This document shows positions 27,093 to 38,459 of a DNA stretch of 64,000 bases, piece after piece. Where the stretch lies: the NCBI GenBank assembly GCA_947175195.1, contig CAMWLQ010000003.1:1-64000 (forward strand), read 5' to 3'. How positions within the stretch are numbered: the stretch's first letter is position 1; each line of letters starts with the position of its first letter. The DNA is from an uncultured Clostridia bacterium (GTDB taxonomy: Bacteria > Bacillota > Clostridia > Christensenellales > Pumilibacteraceae). The translations under genes and the position numbers were made by a program. The notes beneath the pieces are model-generated. The model was given only the letters and a program-made list of their open reading frames with translations, made no database searches and was not told where the DNA came from.

Positions 27093-27980
27093 TTATTTAT
27101 AATTCCGAATTCCGAATTGTCTACGGCTTTCTATCTTGGACTTTATCCCGCCGATTACTATGAACACGACGAACATAAGACACGCAATGGAAATCCATAC
27201 CGGAATTCCCCAGCCCGAAAACGGTATTACGCCGCTGCCGAGGTATGCAGTAAGCCCGATCATTACCGGACGCGTCACCAAGCATATAACGGTAAAGTAC
27301 GTGTACGACATTGTGGTTATGCCCGCTATCATACAAAGCATGTCGTCGGGAAACGCCGGAAACAACAGCATTATTATAAACAAAAACCTGCCCTTTTCGT
27401 TCATGATTTTTGCGTACTTTTCGGTATTGTCCTCGCCGAACATCCAATTGCACAGCCGCCGCCCGAACACCTTGCCCAGCATAAACGAAATGAGCGAGCC
27501 GATAATTGTGCCTATAACCGACAGTATAAAGCTGGTTGTCGCGCCGTATATAGCCACACCCAAAAGTATCGTCACCGCCTCCGGTATGGGCAGCACCACC
27601 ACTTGAAAAACGGTAAGACCTATAAATATAGCTACGCCCCAAAACCCGCTGCCGCGTATATAGCTTTTAAGCGCATTAAAATCCGAAAACTTATCCGACA
27701 ATCCCGTAGTGTAATACAGCACGTAGCAAACGACAAGCGTTACCGCGACTATGCTCACCACCAGCACGGTGCGCGAAAAATGCTTGTACTTTTCCTTATC
27801 CGCCGCGCAGTACACTATCGGACAAACCAACAGCACCGATACAGCTATGTAATACAAAACGGCGCTACGGGTTTTCATAAATATTTCGCACAGTATAACG
27901 GTGCCGGCGCATACGGCGCACAGTATAACCGCCATCAACGTCGATTTCGTTTGATCCTTCACGCTATATATTATGCGCAA
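27093..27980 (-). CDS. TVP38/TMEM64-family (VTT domain) membrane protein
   Basis: 295 residues. Three N-terminal hydrophobic segments (about 14-90) precede a VTT domain (about 110-260) with FQVVVLPIPEAVTILLGVAIYG, the re-entrant loop region GTIIGSLISFMLGKVFGRR, and FPAFPDDMLCMIAGITTMSYTYF, typical of this DedA-like superfamily. Members move or flip lipids or ions; the exact substrate is unknown. The last eight residues (FGIRNYK and neighbours) are encoded by an intergenic AATTCCGAATT repeat, so the native C-terminus has probably been extended by that element. It starts 35 bases after rnhA and may share its transcript. Confidence 0.82.
   Translation of the reverse strand: MRIIYSVKDQTKSTLMAVILCAVCAGTVILCEIFMKTRSAVLYYIAVSVLLVCPIVYCAADKEKYKHFSRTVLVVSIVAVTLVVCYVLYYTTGLSDKFSDFNALKSYIRGSGFWGVAIFIGLTVFQVVVLPIPEAVTILLGVAIYGATTSFILSVIGTIIGSLISFMLGKVFGRRLCNWMFGEDNTEKYAKIMNEKGRFLFIIMLLFPAFPDDMLCMIAGITTMSYTYFTVICLVTRPVMIGLTAYLGSGVIPFSGWGIPVWISIACLMFVVFIVIGGIKSKIESRRQFGIRNYK
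27101..27118. repeat. tandem AATTCCGAATT-type palindrome
   Basis: Two overlapping copies of AATTCCGAATT at the 3' end of the VTT gene. The same motif occurs at 17129-17140, 48795-48824, 59558-59572 and 63023-63063, always at gene borders. Confidence 0.6.
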
Positions 27981-28015
27981 AAATTGTCGAATAAATCAAG
28001 GACAAATTCAAGTTG

Positions 28016-28459
28016 TCAGTCCGTAATCTTTGCTATTTCCCCGCGTGCGGCTTTGTCGCAACGGTTGTTGTACTCGTTGTCGGCATGACCCTTAACCTTG
28101 ATAAACGTTACGTTATGCTGCCGCCTAAGCTCACTGAGCTGCTGCCACAGGTCTTGATTTTTTACAGGCTTTTTGTCGGCAGTACGCCAAGCGTTGCGTT
28201 GCCAATTATCTATCCAGTGCTGTTCTATAGCGTTTACGAGATACGCGGAATCGGAATACAAATTTACATTGCACTTTTCCTTGAGCGCCGAAAGCCCCGC
28301 TATGGCGGCATATACCTCCATGCGGTTATTGGTGGTTTCTTTTTCCCCGCCCGCAAGTATCTTTTCCTTGCCGCCGTACAAAAGAATAGCGCACCACCCG
28401 CCCTTGCCTGGATTGCCGCTGCACGCGCCGTCCGTATAGATTTCCACTGTTTTAAGCAT
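28016..28459 (-). CDS. rnhA: ribonuclease HI
   Basis: 147 residues with the RNase HI active site in order: D in EIYTDGACSGNPG, E in NNRMEVYAAI, D in LYSDSAYLVNAI and D in KVKGHADNEYNNRCDKAAR. It degrades RNA in RNA-DNA hybrids. The start at 28459 (MLKTVEIYTDG) has AAGGAA upstream; the longer reading frame to 28525 would add 22 residues not found in the family and overlaps the promoter. Confidence 0.95.
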   Translation of the reverse strand: MLKTVEIYTDGACSGNPGKGGWCAILLYGGKEKILAGGEKETTNNRMEVYAAIAGLSALKEKCNVNLYSDSAYLVNAIEQHWIDNWQRNAWRTADKKPVKNQDLWQQLSELRRQHNVTFIKVKGHADNEYNNRCDKAARGEIAKITD

Positions 28460-28492
28460 ACCGTTCCTTAATGACAAAAATATCTTTTCTAC

Positions 28493-28501
28493 ATTGTACC
28501 A
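28493..28501 (-). promoter_or_regulatory. possible extended -10 promoter of rnhA
   Basis: On the minus strand TGGTACAAT gives an extended -10 element about 28 bases before the rnhA start; no good -35 box is at the right spacing. Confidence 0.4.
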
Positions 28502-28529
28502 TATTTTTTTGAAAACTGCACGCAAACCA

Positions 28530-28558
28530 TTGACTTTATTTAATTAAAATGATAGAAT
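28530..28558 (+). promoter_or_regulatory. tRNA-Trp promoter
   Basis: TTGACT (28530-28535), 17 bases, TAGAAT (28553-28558), ending 10 bases before the tRNA 5' end. Confidence 0.75.
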
Positions 28559-28568
28559 ATTGTTGTTT

Positions 28569-28644
28569 AGGGGAGTAGCTCAGTTGGTAGAGTCGCGGTC
28601 TCCAAAACCGTTGGTCGCGTGTTCGAGTCGCGTCTCCCCTGCCA
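28569..28644 (+). tRNA. tRNA-Trp (anticodon CCA)
   Basis: A 76-base cloverleaf: acceptor AGGGGAG pairs with CTCCCCT, discriminator G, and CCA encoded at 28642-28644. The anticodon loop CTCCAAA has CCA at 28602-28604, with stem GCGGT/ACCGT. The T-loop is TTCGAGT with a stem of four or five pairs including wobbles. The sole tRNA in the window. Confidence 0.96.
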
Positions 28645-28683
28645 AAACAAAATCCCACCCATAAGGGCGGGATTTTGTTTTTT
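28644..28683. terminator. terminator after tRNA-Trp, probably bidirectional
   Basis: A very long stem: AAAACAAAATCCC and CCC pair with GGG and GGGATTTTGTTTT around loop ATAA, with one mismatch. It lies directly after the tRNA CCA end and also faces the end of the opposing membrane-protein gene. Confidence 0.88.
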
Positions 28684-28710
28684 GTAATTTAGTGTTTCGC
28701 AATTATAATA

Positions 28711-29580
28711 TTATTCCGCAGCGTAGCTGACCGGTATATATTTCTCTATTACGTCCTGCTCGTAAAGCGGCATTACTATCTCCTTTTGCTCACCGTCCAA
28801 CAGCAAGCTTACGGATATATACCCTTTCATAAACAACGCGCCAAAGTTGTTTGCACGTATTTTGTACGGCTTGTATTTGGGCGAATTAAACGTATCGTCT
28901 TTTGTCCAGCCGTAAAACATAACGCGCTTGGGTACGTAGTTTGCACCCGTAACCGCCGAGAGCGGAACTTTTATCAAATCGGAAACGTCGGCAAAATACA
29001 AGTCGTCGTCTTGCTTGAATATTTTATAGCTAATGGGTATATATTGAGCAAATTGGCAGCCGTTCTTTTCCTTACCCTTGCGGCTTAGCTTGTAAGGGAA
29101 ACACAGCACGTCTATGCTGTCGGCGTCACTCGGAACGCCGAGCTCGTCATAGCTACTGTTATTTACATTATCACATTCATCTATTGCGGCTTTATATTCG
29201 TCGGATGACTCCACTCGTTTTGTGCGCTTGCGTTCCCATACATGCAAAGCGATAGCTACGGCAAGACATATCACGCCTACCACTATCATAACAATAACGC
29301 CGTTACCTACAAACCTATTCCACATTACGTCAAAAGGCTCGTCGCCTATGCTTTTGGCGAATGCGTTAAGCACTCCGCCCAATAAACAAATTGCAGTCAA
29401 GCCGCACAACATTTGTATTATTCTCAGCCATAGCGGGAGCTGCGACGCTTTTTGCATATTTTTAAGCCCGTCCAATGAAGAATCATGCTTAACTGATGTT
29501 TCATCCGAAACCGAACGCACTATGTATTTTTTGTAATCTGACTCCCCGGTTTTAACGTTGAATTTGAATAAATTATCCAT
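28711..29580 (-). CDS. uncharacterised protein with two membrane helices
   Basis: About 289 residues; I do not recognise a family. Residues about 48-75 and 93-115 are hydrophobic helices (LRIIQMLCGLTAICLLGGVL and GVIVMIVVGVICLAVAIAL), separated by about 18 residues and followed by a basic ERKRTKR. The remaining 170 residues are soluble, mixed alpha/beta, probably cytoplasmic by the positive-inside rule. The start at 29580 (MDNLFKFN) begins 6 bases after the ruvC stop; a longer frame to 29631 would overlap ruvC. It is the last gene of the tgt-ruvC unit and ends at the tRNA terminator. Confidence 0.7.
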   Translation of the reverse strand: MDNLFKFNVKTGESDYKKYIVRSVSDETSVKHDSSLDGLKNMQKASQLPLWLRIIQMLCGLTAICLLGGVLNAFAKSIGDEPFDVMWNRFVGNGVIVMIVVGVICLAVAIALHVWERKRTKRVESSDEYKAAIDECDNVNNSSYDELGVPSDADSIDVLCFPYKLSRKGKEKNGCQFAQYIPISYKIFKQDDDLYFADVSDLIKVPLSAVTGANYVPKRVMFYGWTKDDTFNSPKYKPYKIRANNFGALFMKGYISVSLLLDGEQKEIVMPLYEQDVIEKYIPVSYAAE

Positions 29581-29585
29581 AGGGT

Positions 29586-30077
29586 TTATTTCAATCCCCT
29601 CTTTACGCCCTGCGCGGATAGCGCGTGGCAAATCGCCGCGGCAAGCGCGTCGGCGGCGTCGTCGGGCTTGGGAGTTTCTTTAAGGCGCAATAGCGATTTT
29701 ACCATAAACTGCACCTGCGTTTTGGCGGCGGTGCCATTGCCCGTTACGGTGGACTTAATTTGCAGCGGTGTGTACTCGAACAGCTTGTCGCAAATTTTGG
29801 CGCACGACAAAAGTATTACTCCGCGAGCCTGCGCCACCTTTATGCCCGTGGTGATATTGGTGTTGAAAAACAATTCCTCAATCGCTATCTCGTCGGGCTT
29901 GATTTCGGTTACAAGCTCGGTGATTTGGCTTTCTATCATTTTAAGCCGCTCAACGGTAGGCAGCTTGGCGGGCGTTTCCACCGCGCCGTAATCGAGCGGG
30001 CGCAGCTTGCCGTTTTCGCTTTCTATTATTCCGTACCCGACTATTGCATAGCCGGGGTCTATTCCGAGTATTCGCAT
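29586..30077 (-). CDS. ruvC: RuvC Holliday-junction resolvase
   Basis: 163 residues with the RNase-H-like resolvase acidic residues: D7 in GIDPGYAIVGYG, E67/E68 in IAIEELFF, and D139/D140 and D143 in PKPDDAADALAAAICH. It cuts Holliday junctions moved by RuvAB. Here ruvC is separated from ruvAB (34813-35388 and 33759-34805), lying in the tgt unit instead of a ruvCAB cluster. Confidence 0.95.
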   Translation of the reverse strand: MRILGIDPGYAIVGYGIIESENGKLRPLDYGAVETPAKLPTVERLKMIESQITELVTEIKPDEIAIEELFFNTNITTGIKVAQARGVILLSCAKICDKLFEYTPLQIKSTVTGNGTAAKTQVQFMVKSLLRLKETPKPDDAADALAAAICHALSAQGVKRGLK

Positions 30078-30086
30078 TGCCCTCTC

Positions 30087-31978
<1,892 letters not shown>

Positions 31979-32034
31979 TGGATTGGTAATGTTTATTTAC
32001 TTGTATACATTAATTCTTTTATTACTCTATGTAA

Positions 32035-32063
32035 TTGACAAGCAAAAATCTTTGATATATAAT
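32035..32063 (+). promoter_or_regulatory. promoter of the small membrane-protein gene
   Basis: TTGACA (32035-32040), 17 bases, TATAAT (32058-32063), a full consensus pair about 29 bases before the ATG. Confidence 0.85.
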
Positions 32064-32091
32064 AATTCTAACTGTAATATAGGAGAAACCT

Positions 32092-32634
32092 ATGAGCGAA
32101 AATTATGCACAACAATCTTCGGCAAAAAAGCTGAATATGGTATTTTTTGCTGCAGCTATACTGGTCGCATTTATAGCTTTGTGCATGCTATTTGCGCCCG
32201 CCATAACAATAGTAGGCGTGGAACGACTTGATGGCAGCGCCGCCCAATATACAGGTTGGGAAGTAAGTTTCGGATTTTCCGAATATGCCGAAAACGGTGT
32301 GGCGCAATACTACACTATGCCATCCGCCAACATGATAACCTACTTTGCCATAATAATCGGCATAGTTTTTTCCATACTTGCCTACACACGTAAATTAGGG
32401 AAAATCGCGTACATAATTGCTTTTATCGCTTTTGCATACGCCGCGTTGGGCTTTGTATTGACCACCGCATTTACAAGCTACGGGCCGCTGCATGTAAATA
32501 TGATAGACGGTTATACTACGTCCACTTTCATACCGTACTGCGAACGCAGCGGCGGCACAATAGCGGGAATTATATTCTCCGTTTTTGCCGCGTTATTTCA
32601 CTGCGTAGCGTGGAAGGCGTCAACGGTCAAATAG
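32092..32634 (+). CDS. uncharacterised membrane protein with four predicted helices
   Basis: 180 residues, a single-gene unit with its own consensus promoter, Shine-Dalgarno (AGGAGAAA) and terminator. Hydrophobic helices lie at about 16-40, 80-98, 104-125 and 155-175. An extracellular-looking loop of about 40 residues with several Tyr sits between helices 1 and 2. I recognise no family motif. Similar four-helix small membrane proteins of unknown role are common in uncultured Clostridia. Confidence 0.72.
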   Translation: MSENYAQQSSAKKLNMVFFAAAILVAFIALCMLFAPAITIVGVERLDGSAAQYTGWEVSFGFSEYAENGVAQYYTMPSANMITYFAIIIGIVFSILAYTRKLGKIAYIIAFIAFAYAALGFVLTTAFTSYGPLHVNMIDGYTTSTFIPYCERSGGTIAGIIFSVFAALFHCVAWKASTVK

Positions 32635-32666
32635 CAAAATACTTTTAAATATATTAATTATAAAAT

Positions 32667-32705
32667 AACCTGCCTCCGATAAGCACGTGGCAGGTTTATT
32701 GTTTA
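32667..32705. terminator. terminator
   Basis: Stem AACCTGCC (32667-32674) with GGCAGGTT (32689-32696) and a 14-base loop, followed by TATTGTTT. It lies between the convergent small membrane-protein gene and queA. Confidence 0.7.
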
Positions 32706-32743
32706 AATAAGTGAGCAATATCAGTCAATCCGAGCGCCGAAGT

Positions 32744-33766
32744 TTATTGGAAGAAACATGCGTCGCCGAAAGAGAAAAAGCGGTATTTTTCTTGTACTGC
32801 CGTTTTATAAATTTCCAAAGTCTTCTCCCTACCAAGCATTGCGCTGACCAACATTATCAACGTGGATTCGGGCAAGTGAAAGTTGGTTATAAGCCCGTCC
32901 ACCACCTTGAACTTGTACGGCGGATAAATGAAAATATTAGTGTCGCCGTGCCCTGCGTGTACTACGCCGTCGGCGGTAGAGCTTGATTCGAGCACGCGCA
33001 CCGACGTTGTGCCTACCGCTATCACTCGCCTGCCGCTTTTGCGTGCGGCATTTATTTTGTTTGCCGCATCTTCGGTAACGCAGTAATATTCGCTATGCAT
33101 TTTGTGGTTTTCCACGTCATCGGTCTTGACGGGCAAAAACGTGCCCAAGCCCACGTGCAGCAGCACCTCGACAAATTCTATACCCTTTGCTTTAAGCTCG
33201 TTTATGAGCCGTTCGGTAAAGTGCAAGCCCGCCGTAGGTGCGGCGGACGATCCCACGTCGTGGGCGTACACCGTTTGGTATCTATCTATACTTTTAAGCT
33301 GATTATGAATATAGTGCGGTAGCGGCACCTCGCCTATCTTGTTGAGTATTTCCTCAAAAACGCCGTTGTAGTAAAACCGCAGTGTGCGTGCGCCTTCCTC
33401 GCCCTCGGCTATAACCTCGCCCGTCAATTCGTCGGAGAATGTCAATCGTATTCCCTTTTTGGCGCGCTTGGCGGGACGGCACAGCGTTTCCCACGTGTCG
33501 CGGTCGATACGCTTATGCAGCAGGAACGAGATATTCGCGCCCGTGTCCTCTTTTACGCCAGTGACGCGCGCGGGCAGCACCTTGGTGTTGTTTATTACAA
33601 GCAAGTCGTCGGGTCTTAGCAGCTCGGGCAAATCAAAAAAATGCCGATGCGTCACCGTATCGGAATTTCTTTCGTATACCAAAAGCCTCGAACTGTCGCG
33701 CGGCTCTATCGGCGTTTGCGCAATAAATTCCTTTGGCAAATCATAGTAGAAATCGCTTTTATTCAT
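32744..33766 (-). CDS. queA: S-adenosylmethionine:tRNA ribosyltransferase-isomerase
   Basis: 340 residues of normal QueA length. Signatures: [24 protein letters not shown] at the N-terminus, [26 protein letters not shown], and [23 protein letters not shown] near the C-terminus. It transfers the ribosyl group of SAM to preQ1-modified tRNA to give epoxyqueuosine. Last gene of the ftsK-to-queA unit; it overlaps ruvB by 8 bases. The ruvA-ruvB-queA order is common in bacteria. Confidence 0.97.
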   Translation of the reverse strand: MNKSDFYYDLPKEFIAQTPIEPRDSSRLLVYERNSDTVTHRHFFDLPELLRPDDLLVINNTKVLPARVTGVKEDTGANISFLLHKRIDRDTWETLCRPAKRAKKGIRLTFSDELTGEVIAEGEEGARTLRFYYNGVFEEILNKIGEVPLPHYIHNQLKSIDRYQTVYAHDVGSSAAPTAGLHFTERLINELKAKGIEFVEVLLHVGLGTFLPVKTDDVENHKMHSEYYCVTEDAANKINAARKSGRRVIAVGTTSVRVLESSSTADGVVHAGHGDTNIFIYPPYKFKVVDGLITNFHLPESTLIMLVSAMLGREKTLEIYKTAVQEKYRFFSFGDACFFQ

Positions 33767-34805
33767 TACCGCCGTCCGTGTCCAAAAATGAAAGCTGTGT
33801 AACTGCCTTGCGTGACGGCTTTACGCCCAAATGATTGAACGCAGCCTTTAACGCTATCCGTCCGCGCGGTGTGCGCGCAATAAAGCCGAGCTGAATGAGG
33901 TACGGCTCTATAACGTCCTCTATCGTCCCCGCGTCCTCGTTGATTGCAGCGGCAAGCGTGTCCAGTCCCGTCGGTCCGCCATCGAACTTTTCCACCAGTG
34001 CGGAAAGCAGTTTTTTGTCGTTGTAGTCAAGACCCAGCGGGTCGATTTCCATGTCGTTGAGCGCCTTGACCGTAATCGGCAAAGTGATGTTGCCGTCGCC
34101 TATTACCTGCGCAAAATCGCGCACGCGTTTTAGCAAACGGTTGGCAATTCTCGGCGTGCCGCGCGAACGTGAGGCAAGCTCCGCCGCCGCGTCGTCGTCG
34201 ATAGAGATTTTGAGCAGGCGCGCCGAACGCTTGATTATGCGCACCAAGTCGGTCGGAGAATACGGCTCTAATCTACAAATAACGCCAAACCTGTCGCGGA
34301 GCGGACCTGTAAGCATGCCCGCACGCGTGGTAGCGCCTATCAATGTGAATTTATTCAGGTTAAGCCGCAGCGACGTTGCGCCCGCGCCCTTGCCCGTGGA
34401 TATATCCAGCACAAAGTCTTCCATCGCGGGGTACAGCACTTCCTCGATAGAATGGTTGAGCCTGTGGATTTCGTCGAGGAACAGCACGTCGCGCTCTTGA
34501 AGATTGGTCAGCATTGACGCAAGGTTGGCGGCGCGTTCTATACCGGGACCGCTCGTCACCTTGATTTCCACGCCCAATTCCGAGGCGATAATGTGCGCAA
34601 GCGTCGTTTTGCCCAGCCCCGGCGGTCCGTACAGCAAAACATGGTCGAGCGCCTCGCCGCGCGCCTTGCTTGCCGCAACGTACACCTTGAGATTGGCTTT
34701 GACCTTGTCCTGTCCTATATATTCGTCAAACGTAGTCGGACGGAGCGAAATATCGCCGTCGTCGGTGACCAGTTCTTTGTTTGTGATAAACCTGTTGTTT
34801 TCCAT
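33759..34805 (-). CDS. ruvB: RuvB Holliday-junction branch-migration helicase
   Basis: 348 residues. AAA+ ATPase with Walker A GPPGLGKT (60-67), Walker B LFLDEIH (around 108-114), sensor 1 [18 protein letters not shown] with the arginine finger region, and the C-terminal winged helix [37 protein letters not shown]. It forms hexamer rings that pull DNA through the RuvA-bound junction. It is 7 bases after ruvA. Confidence 0.98.
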   Translation of the reverse strand: MENNRFITNKELVTDDGDISLRPTTFDEYIGQDKVKANLKVYVAASKARGEALDHVLLYGPPGLGKTTLAHIIASELGVEIKVTSGPGIERAANLASMLTNLQERDVLFLDEIHRLNHSIEEVLYPAMEDFVLDISTGKGAGATSLRLNLNKFTLIGATTRAGMLTGPLRDRFGVICRLEPYSPTDLVRIIKRSARLLKISIDDDAAAELASRSRGTPRIANRLLKRVRDFAQVIGDGNITLPITVKALNDMEIDPLGLDYNDKKLLSALVEKFDGGPTGLDTLAAAINEDAGTIEDVIEPYLIQLGFIARTPRGRIALKAAFNHLGVKPSRKAVTQLSFLDTDGGNE

Positions 34806-34812
34806 TGTTCAA

Positions 34813-35388
34813 TTATAAGTTACGTAACGCCGCAAGGACAATATCCTCGGTGGACATATCGGGTTTGGAAACCTTTTTGACCGCTGCCTCAGCCTCCTTG
34901 CGCTCGTAGCCCAAGCCGATAAGCGCAAGCACCGATTTTTCGTCGGGCAACTGCTGTTCGGCAATGACAGTGCCGCCGTCGTCGACAGCAGGCGCGACCT
35001 TACCCTTGAGCTCCAACACGATGCGCTCGGCGGTCTTTTTGCCCACGCCCTTTATTGTGGAAAGCGCCGCGGCATTGCCCGACGCTATTGCCGAAGTGAG
35101 CCTATCCGCCGCCATTCCGCTAAGCACCGCCACAGCGAGCTTGGGACCGACGCCCGACACGCCTATCAACAGCAAAAACAATTCGCGTTCCTGCTGTCCC
35201 GAAAACCCGAACAGCTCCAGCGCGTCGTCGCGCACGGCGAGGTACACGGGCATCTTTACGTCCTGCTTGCGGCTCGCCTCGGCACAAGCGAAAGCGGACG
35301 CCGTGAGCGCAAAGCCCACGCCGCCGCAATCTACTACTACCTTATTTTCGCTTACCGCGGCAACCTTGCCCGATATATAGTCGAACAT
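34813..35388 (-). CDS. ruvA: RuvA Holliday-junction binding protein
   Basis: 191 residues: N-terminal OB fold (MFDYISGKVAAV ... VVDCGGVGFALT), tandem helix-hairpin-helix motifs (LLIGVSGVGPKLAVAVLSG and LSTIKGVGKKTAERIVLEL), and the C-terminal RuvB-binding domain (ALIGLGYERKEAEAAVKKV). It holds the four-way junction for RuvB. Confidence 0.97.
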   Translation of the reverse strand: MFDYISGKVAAVSENKVVVDCGGVGFALTASAFACAEASRKQDVKMPVYLAVRDDALELFGFSGQQERELFLLLIGVSGVGPKLAVAVLSGMAADRLTSAIASGNAAALSTIKGVGKKTAERIVLELKGKVAPAVDDGGTVIAEQQLPDEKSVLALIGLGYERKEAEAAVKKVSKPDMSTEDIVLAALRNL

Positions 35389-35438
35389 TTTTTTACCCTT
35401 TTGTATTAAGCAACTTTAAGCTTTTCAGTATATGCGTT

Positions 35439-36518
35439 TTATTCGCCGTCGCCCTCGGAATCCGAGCTTTCCTCAAACGGCAAGCCGCCCTTTTGCGCAA
35501 TCATCTCGCGGATTTTGGCGTCCAACTCTTCCAACAGCTCGGGGCGCGAAAGGATTATTTGTTTTACCGTTTCCCTGCCCTGACCGAGCCGCTCGTCCTT
35601 GTACGAGAACCACGAGCCGCTCTTGACGATAAGTCCTTGATCGATAGCCATATCCAAAATGCAACCCTCGTTGGAAATGCCCTTGCCGAATATGAGATCG
35701 AATTCAGCCGTCTTGAACGGAGGAGCAAGCTTGTTCTTTACAATCTTGACCTTGGTGCGGTTGCCGATAACGTTTGCGCCATCCTTAAGCGCCTCGCCCT
35801 TGCGCACGTCAAGCCTTACGCTCGCGTAAAACTTTAACGCTTTGCCGCCGGGTGTTACTTCGGGATTGCCGTACATAACGCCTATCTTTTCGCGCAGCTG
35901 GTTGATGAATATTATGCAAGTCTTTGTCTTGTTGCAAACGCCCGCAATCTTGCGCAGTGCCTGCGACATTAACCGCGCCTGCAAACCGACGTGGCTTTCG
36001 CCTATCTCGCCGTTGATTTCAGCCTGCGGCGTGAGCGCGGCAACCGAGTCGATTACAACCACGTCCATTGCACTGCTGCGTACAAGCGCCTCGGCAATGT
36101 CCAGCGCCTGCTCTCCGTTGTCCGGCTGGCATATGTAAAGGCGGGACAGGTCGATGCCTAAGTGCTGAGCGTAAACGGGGTCGAGCGCGTGCTCCGCGTC
36201 GATAAACGCGACCATGCCGCCCGTCTTTTGCGTTTCCGCTATTACGTGCAATGCAAGCGTAGTTTTACCGCTCGATTCGGGACCGTAAACCTCGACAATC
36301 CTGCCACGCGGCAAGCCTCCTATTCCAAGCGCAAGATCGAGCGCGAGGCAGCCCGTAGGGATAGCGTCCACCTGCGTAGCGACCGAATCGGTCATGCGCA
36401 TGATAGAGCCCTTGCCGTACGTTTTTTCGATTTGAGCAATGGTTTCCGCCAATGCCTTCTCTTTTTCGGACTGCGACATGTCGGTGTTGTAAACTTTGAA
36501 TTTTTCCTTCTTATCCAT
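35439..36518 (-). CDS. recA: RecA recombinase
   Basis: 359 residues. Walker [10 protein letters not shown] (79-87), Walker [13 protein letters not shown], the L1/L2 DNA-binding loops ([14 protein letters not shown] and the [21 protein letters not shown] stretch), and an acidic C-terminal tail ([11 protein letters not shown]). It forms filaments on single-stranded DNA for recombination and SOS induction. The cinA-recA order is the classical one. Confidence 0.98.
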   Translation of the reverse strand: MDKKEKFKVYNTDMSQSEKEKALAETIAQIEKTYGKGSIMRMTDSVATQVDAIPTGCLALDLALGIGGLPRGRIVEVYGPESSGKTTLALHVIAETQKTGGMVAFIDAEHALDPVYAQHLGIDLSRLYICQPDNGEQALDIAEALVRSSAMDVVVIDSVAALTPQAEINGEIGESHVGLQARLMSQALRKIAGVCNKTKTCIIFINQLREKIGVMYGNPEVTPGGKALKFYASVRLDVRKGEALKDGANVIGNRTKVKIVKNKLAPPFKTAEFDLIFGKGISNEGCILDMAIDQGLIVKSGSWFSYKDERLGQGRETVKQIILSRPELLEELDAKIREMIAQKGGLPFEESSDSEGDGE

Positions 36519-36544
36519 AATATACCTCTTGGTAGTTTTTTTAC

Positions 36545-37837
36545 TTAGTTATCGTTGCCGTCGTTGGGCGAAACTATCGTCGGCGCAAACGGTGCGATCG
36601 GTGTGGTGGGTTGCGCTTGCACGGGTTGCTGTTGCGCCATAGGCTGTTGTACAGGTTGCTGCGGCGCATACGGTACGCCCTGAGGCTGCATAGGCTGTTG
36701 CTGTGCATACTGCGCGGGCTGTTGCGTAGGCTGCTGTACAGGCTGCGCAGCCTGTTGCTGCGCTTGCGCCGCCGCAAATGCCTCACGCTGCTTTTTTTGC
36801 CGCCTGTAGCTTATTAAGCTTTCGTACAGCAAGAACATTGCGTTTTTCACGCCGCTTTTTATGTTGTATTCGCGGTCGCCGTTAAACACGTATTTGATTA
36901 CGGCTATGCTCTTTTGTGAGGTTATGCCGAGCGCGACGTAGCAAAGCCCGAGCGCACCATTCTGAGCGGACGGACCTGCGTTGCCCGTGGTGGCAATGGC
37001 TATATCGCAATCCCCGCTCGCCATAAGCCCGAGCGCCATATTGTACGCGGTGTCGCCGCTTACCACGCCCTTTTCAGCAATGGTTTCGAACGGAACGCCC
37101 AGCCGCTTATGCTTGGACACGACGGAGTATGTGACAACGTCCTCCATAAGATAATCGCTTGCGCCAGCAACGGAAGTGAACGCCGCGCCGAGCGCGCCGC
37201 CGGTAAACGATTCGGCGATTTTGATTTTAAGCCCCTCGGCTTTGAGTATTTGCGCCACGCGCTCGTTGATTGAAATATCGTCGTAGGCATAGGTGCAGCC
37301 GCCGAGTATATCGCCCAAGCGTTCGGAAATATCGTTCATATCCTCTTTGGCAATGTTGGTGGAGCACCGCGCGTGCACCTCACATTCCAAAAAGTCCTCG
37401 AAAAATCCGAACTGCACCTTGCTCTTTTTGGTCATGTATTCCTTGAGCATAACCTTAAGCTCGTCAACCGACTTGCCGTATGTTTTGAACACTATTACGG
37501 CATAGCGCTTTTTGACCTTTTTGTTGAGCAGCGGAATAAACTTGTCCGTCAAAAATTTGTAATCGACCTTTGCCGCGACGGAATGGAGCTTGCCGTCAAG
37601 CTCGAAGTGGTCGGGGCGCAGCGACAGCGTGTCCTTGTAAGCGTCGTAAAACGCGTCCGTATTGCCGTCTATGACGATAGCGTCGCATGTGGCGCGCAGC
37701 ATATTGATAGCGCCGTCGATTTCCGATATTTCCGCCGTGACGAATAGATCCGCAGTATGTCCGTTGTCAAACAACGCCATCTTAGCGGTGCGCACGTCTA
37801 CGGTTTGCTTTTCGACCGATAAAAAGCCTACTTTCAC
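36545..37837 (-). CDS. cinA: CinA-family protein with divergent N-terminal domain and Gln/Pro-rich tail
   Basis: 430 residues from a GTG start with GGAGG upstream. Residues about 200-350 are a clear CinA C-terminal (nicotinamide-nucleotide amidase-type) domain: [46 protein letters not shown] and [10 protein letters not shown]. The first 120 residues take the place of the MoCF-like domain but lack its GxxG/TGGxGPTxDD signature, so that activity is doubtful. Residues about 125-195 resemble the CinA KH-type linker. Residues about 355-430 are a low-complexity Gln/Pro/Ala tail that CinA normally lacks. Position between pgsA and recA supports the assignment. Confidence 0.8.
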   Translation of the reverse strand: MKVGFLSVEKQTVDVRTAKMALFDNGHTADLFVTAEISEIDGAINMLRATCDAIVIDGNTDAFYDAYKDTLSLRPDHFELDGKLHSVAAKVDYKFLTDKFIPLLNKKVKKRYAVIVFKTYGKSVDELKVMLKEYMTKKSKVQFGFFEDFLECEVHARCSTNIAKEDMNDISERLGDILGGCTYAYDDISINERVAQILKAEGLKIKIAESFTGGALGAAFTSVAGASDYLMEDVVTYSVVSKHKRLGVPFETIAEKGVVSGDTAYNMALGLMASGDCDIAIATTGNAGPSAQNGALGLCYVALGITSQKSIAVIKYVFNGDREYNIKSGVKNAMFLLYESLISYRRQKKQREAFAAAQAQQQAAQPVQQPTQQPAQYAQQQPMQPQGVPYAPQQPVQQPMAQQQPVQAQPTTPIAPFAPTIVSPNDGNDN

Positions 37838-37841
37838 TAAT

Positions 37842-38459
37842 CTAATCCTCCAAGACCTGTCTGTTCTTTACGATATAATGCACGCCCGAAACGACGGTGA
37901 GAACGGTAGCAAGAATAAGAAGAATCAAGCCGCCGTAGAAGAATACAATGCCCGCAAGCTCGTTCCATACCACAAAGTCCGCAACGGGCAGCAACGCAAA
38001 CAGCGCCATCATTTGCACTAAGGTTTTGAGCTTGCCAAGCTTATCGGCGGCAAGCACGACCTTTTTGTCCGCGGCGATCGTGCGGAAAACGCTTATCATA
38101 AGCTCGCGCGACAGTATGAGCATTGTGCAAACGGCTATAACGATTTTGTGCCCGCTCGACGGCTCGATATACAAATGTCCGCCGTACGCCGCCAAAACGG
38201 GGTCGGCAACGCATATGGCGACAAGCGAGCACGCGATAATCATTTTGTCGGCTATCGGGTCGATGAACTTGCCGAAATTGGAAACGAGATTGTTTTTGCG
38301 CGCAAGGTAGCCGTCAAAGAAATCGGTCAGGCACGCAAAAAAGTAGACGAGCGCGGCGGCAAGTCTATGCCCCTCGAACTCGACAAAAAACAGTACTATC
38401 AAAATGGGTATCATCAACATTCTGATGACAGTGAGAATATTGGGTATATTCTTTTTCAT
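37842..38459 (-). CDS. pgsA: CDP-diacylglycerol-glycerol-3-phosphate 3-phosphatidyltransferase
   Basis: 205 residues with the CDP-alcohol phosphotransferase motif DGYLARKNNLVSNFGKFIDPIADK (DG-x2-AR-x8-G-x3-D-x3-D) and about six membrane helices. It makes phosphatidylglycerophosphate, the first committed step to phosphatidylglycerol. Its start overlaps the rimO stop by 4 bases. Confidence 0.95.
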   Translation of the reverse strand: MKKNIPNILTVIRMLMIPILIVLFFVEFEGHRLAAALVYFFACLTDFFDGYLARKNNLVSNFGKFIDPIADKMIIACSLVAICVADPVLAAYGGHLYIEPSSGHKIVIAVCTMLILSRELMISVFRTIAADKKVVLAADKLGKLKTLVQMMALFALLPVADFVVWNELAGIVFFYGGLILLILATVLTVVSGVHYIVKNRQVLED

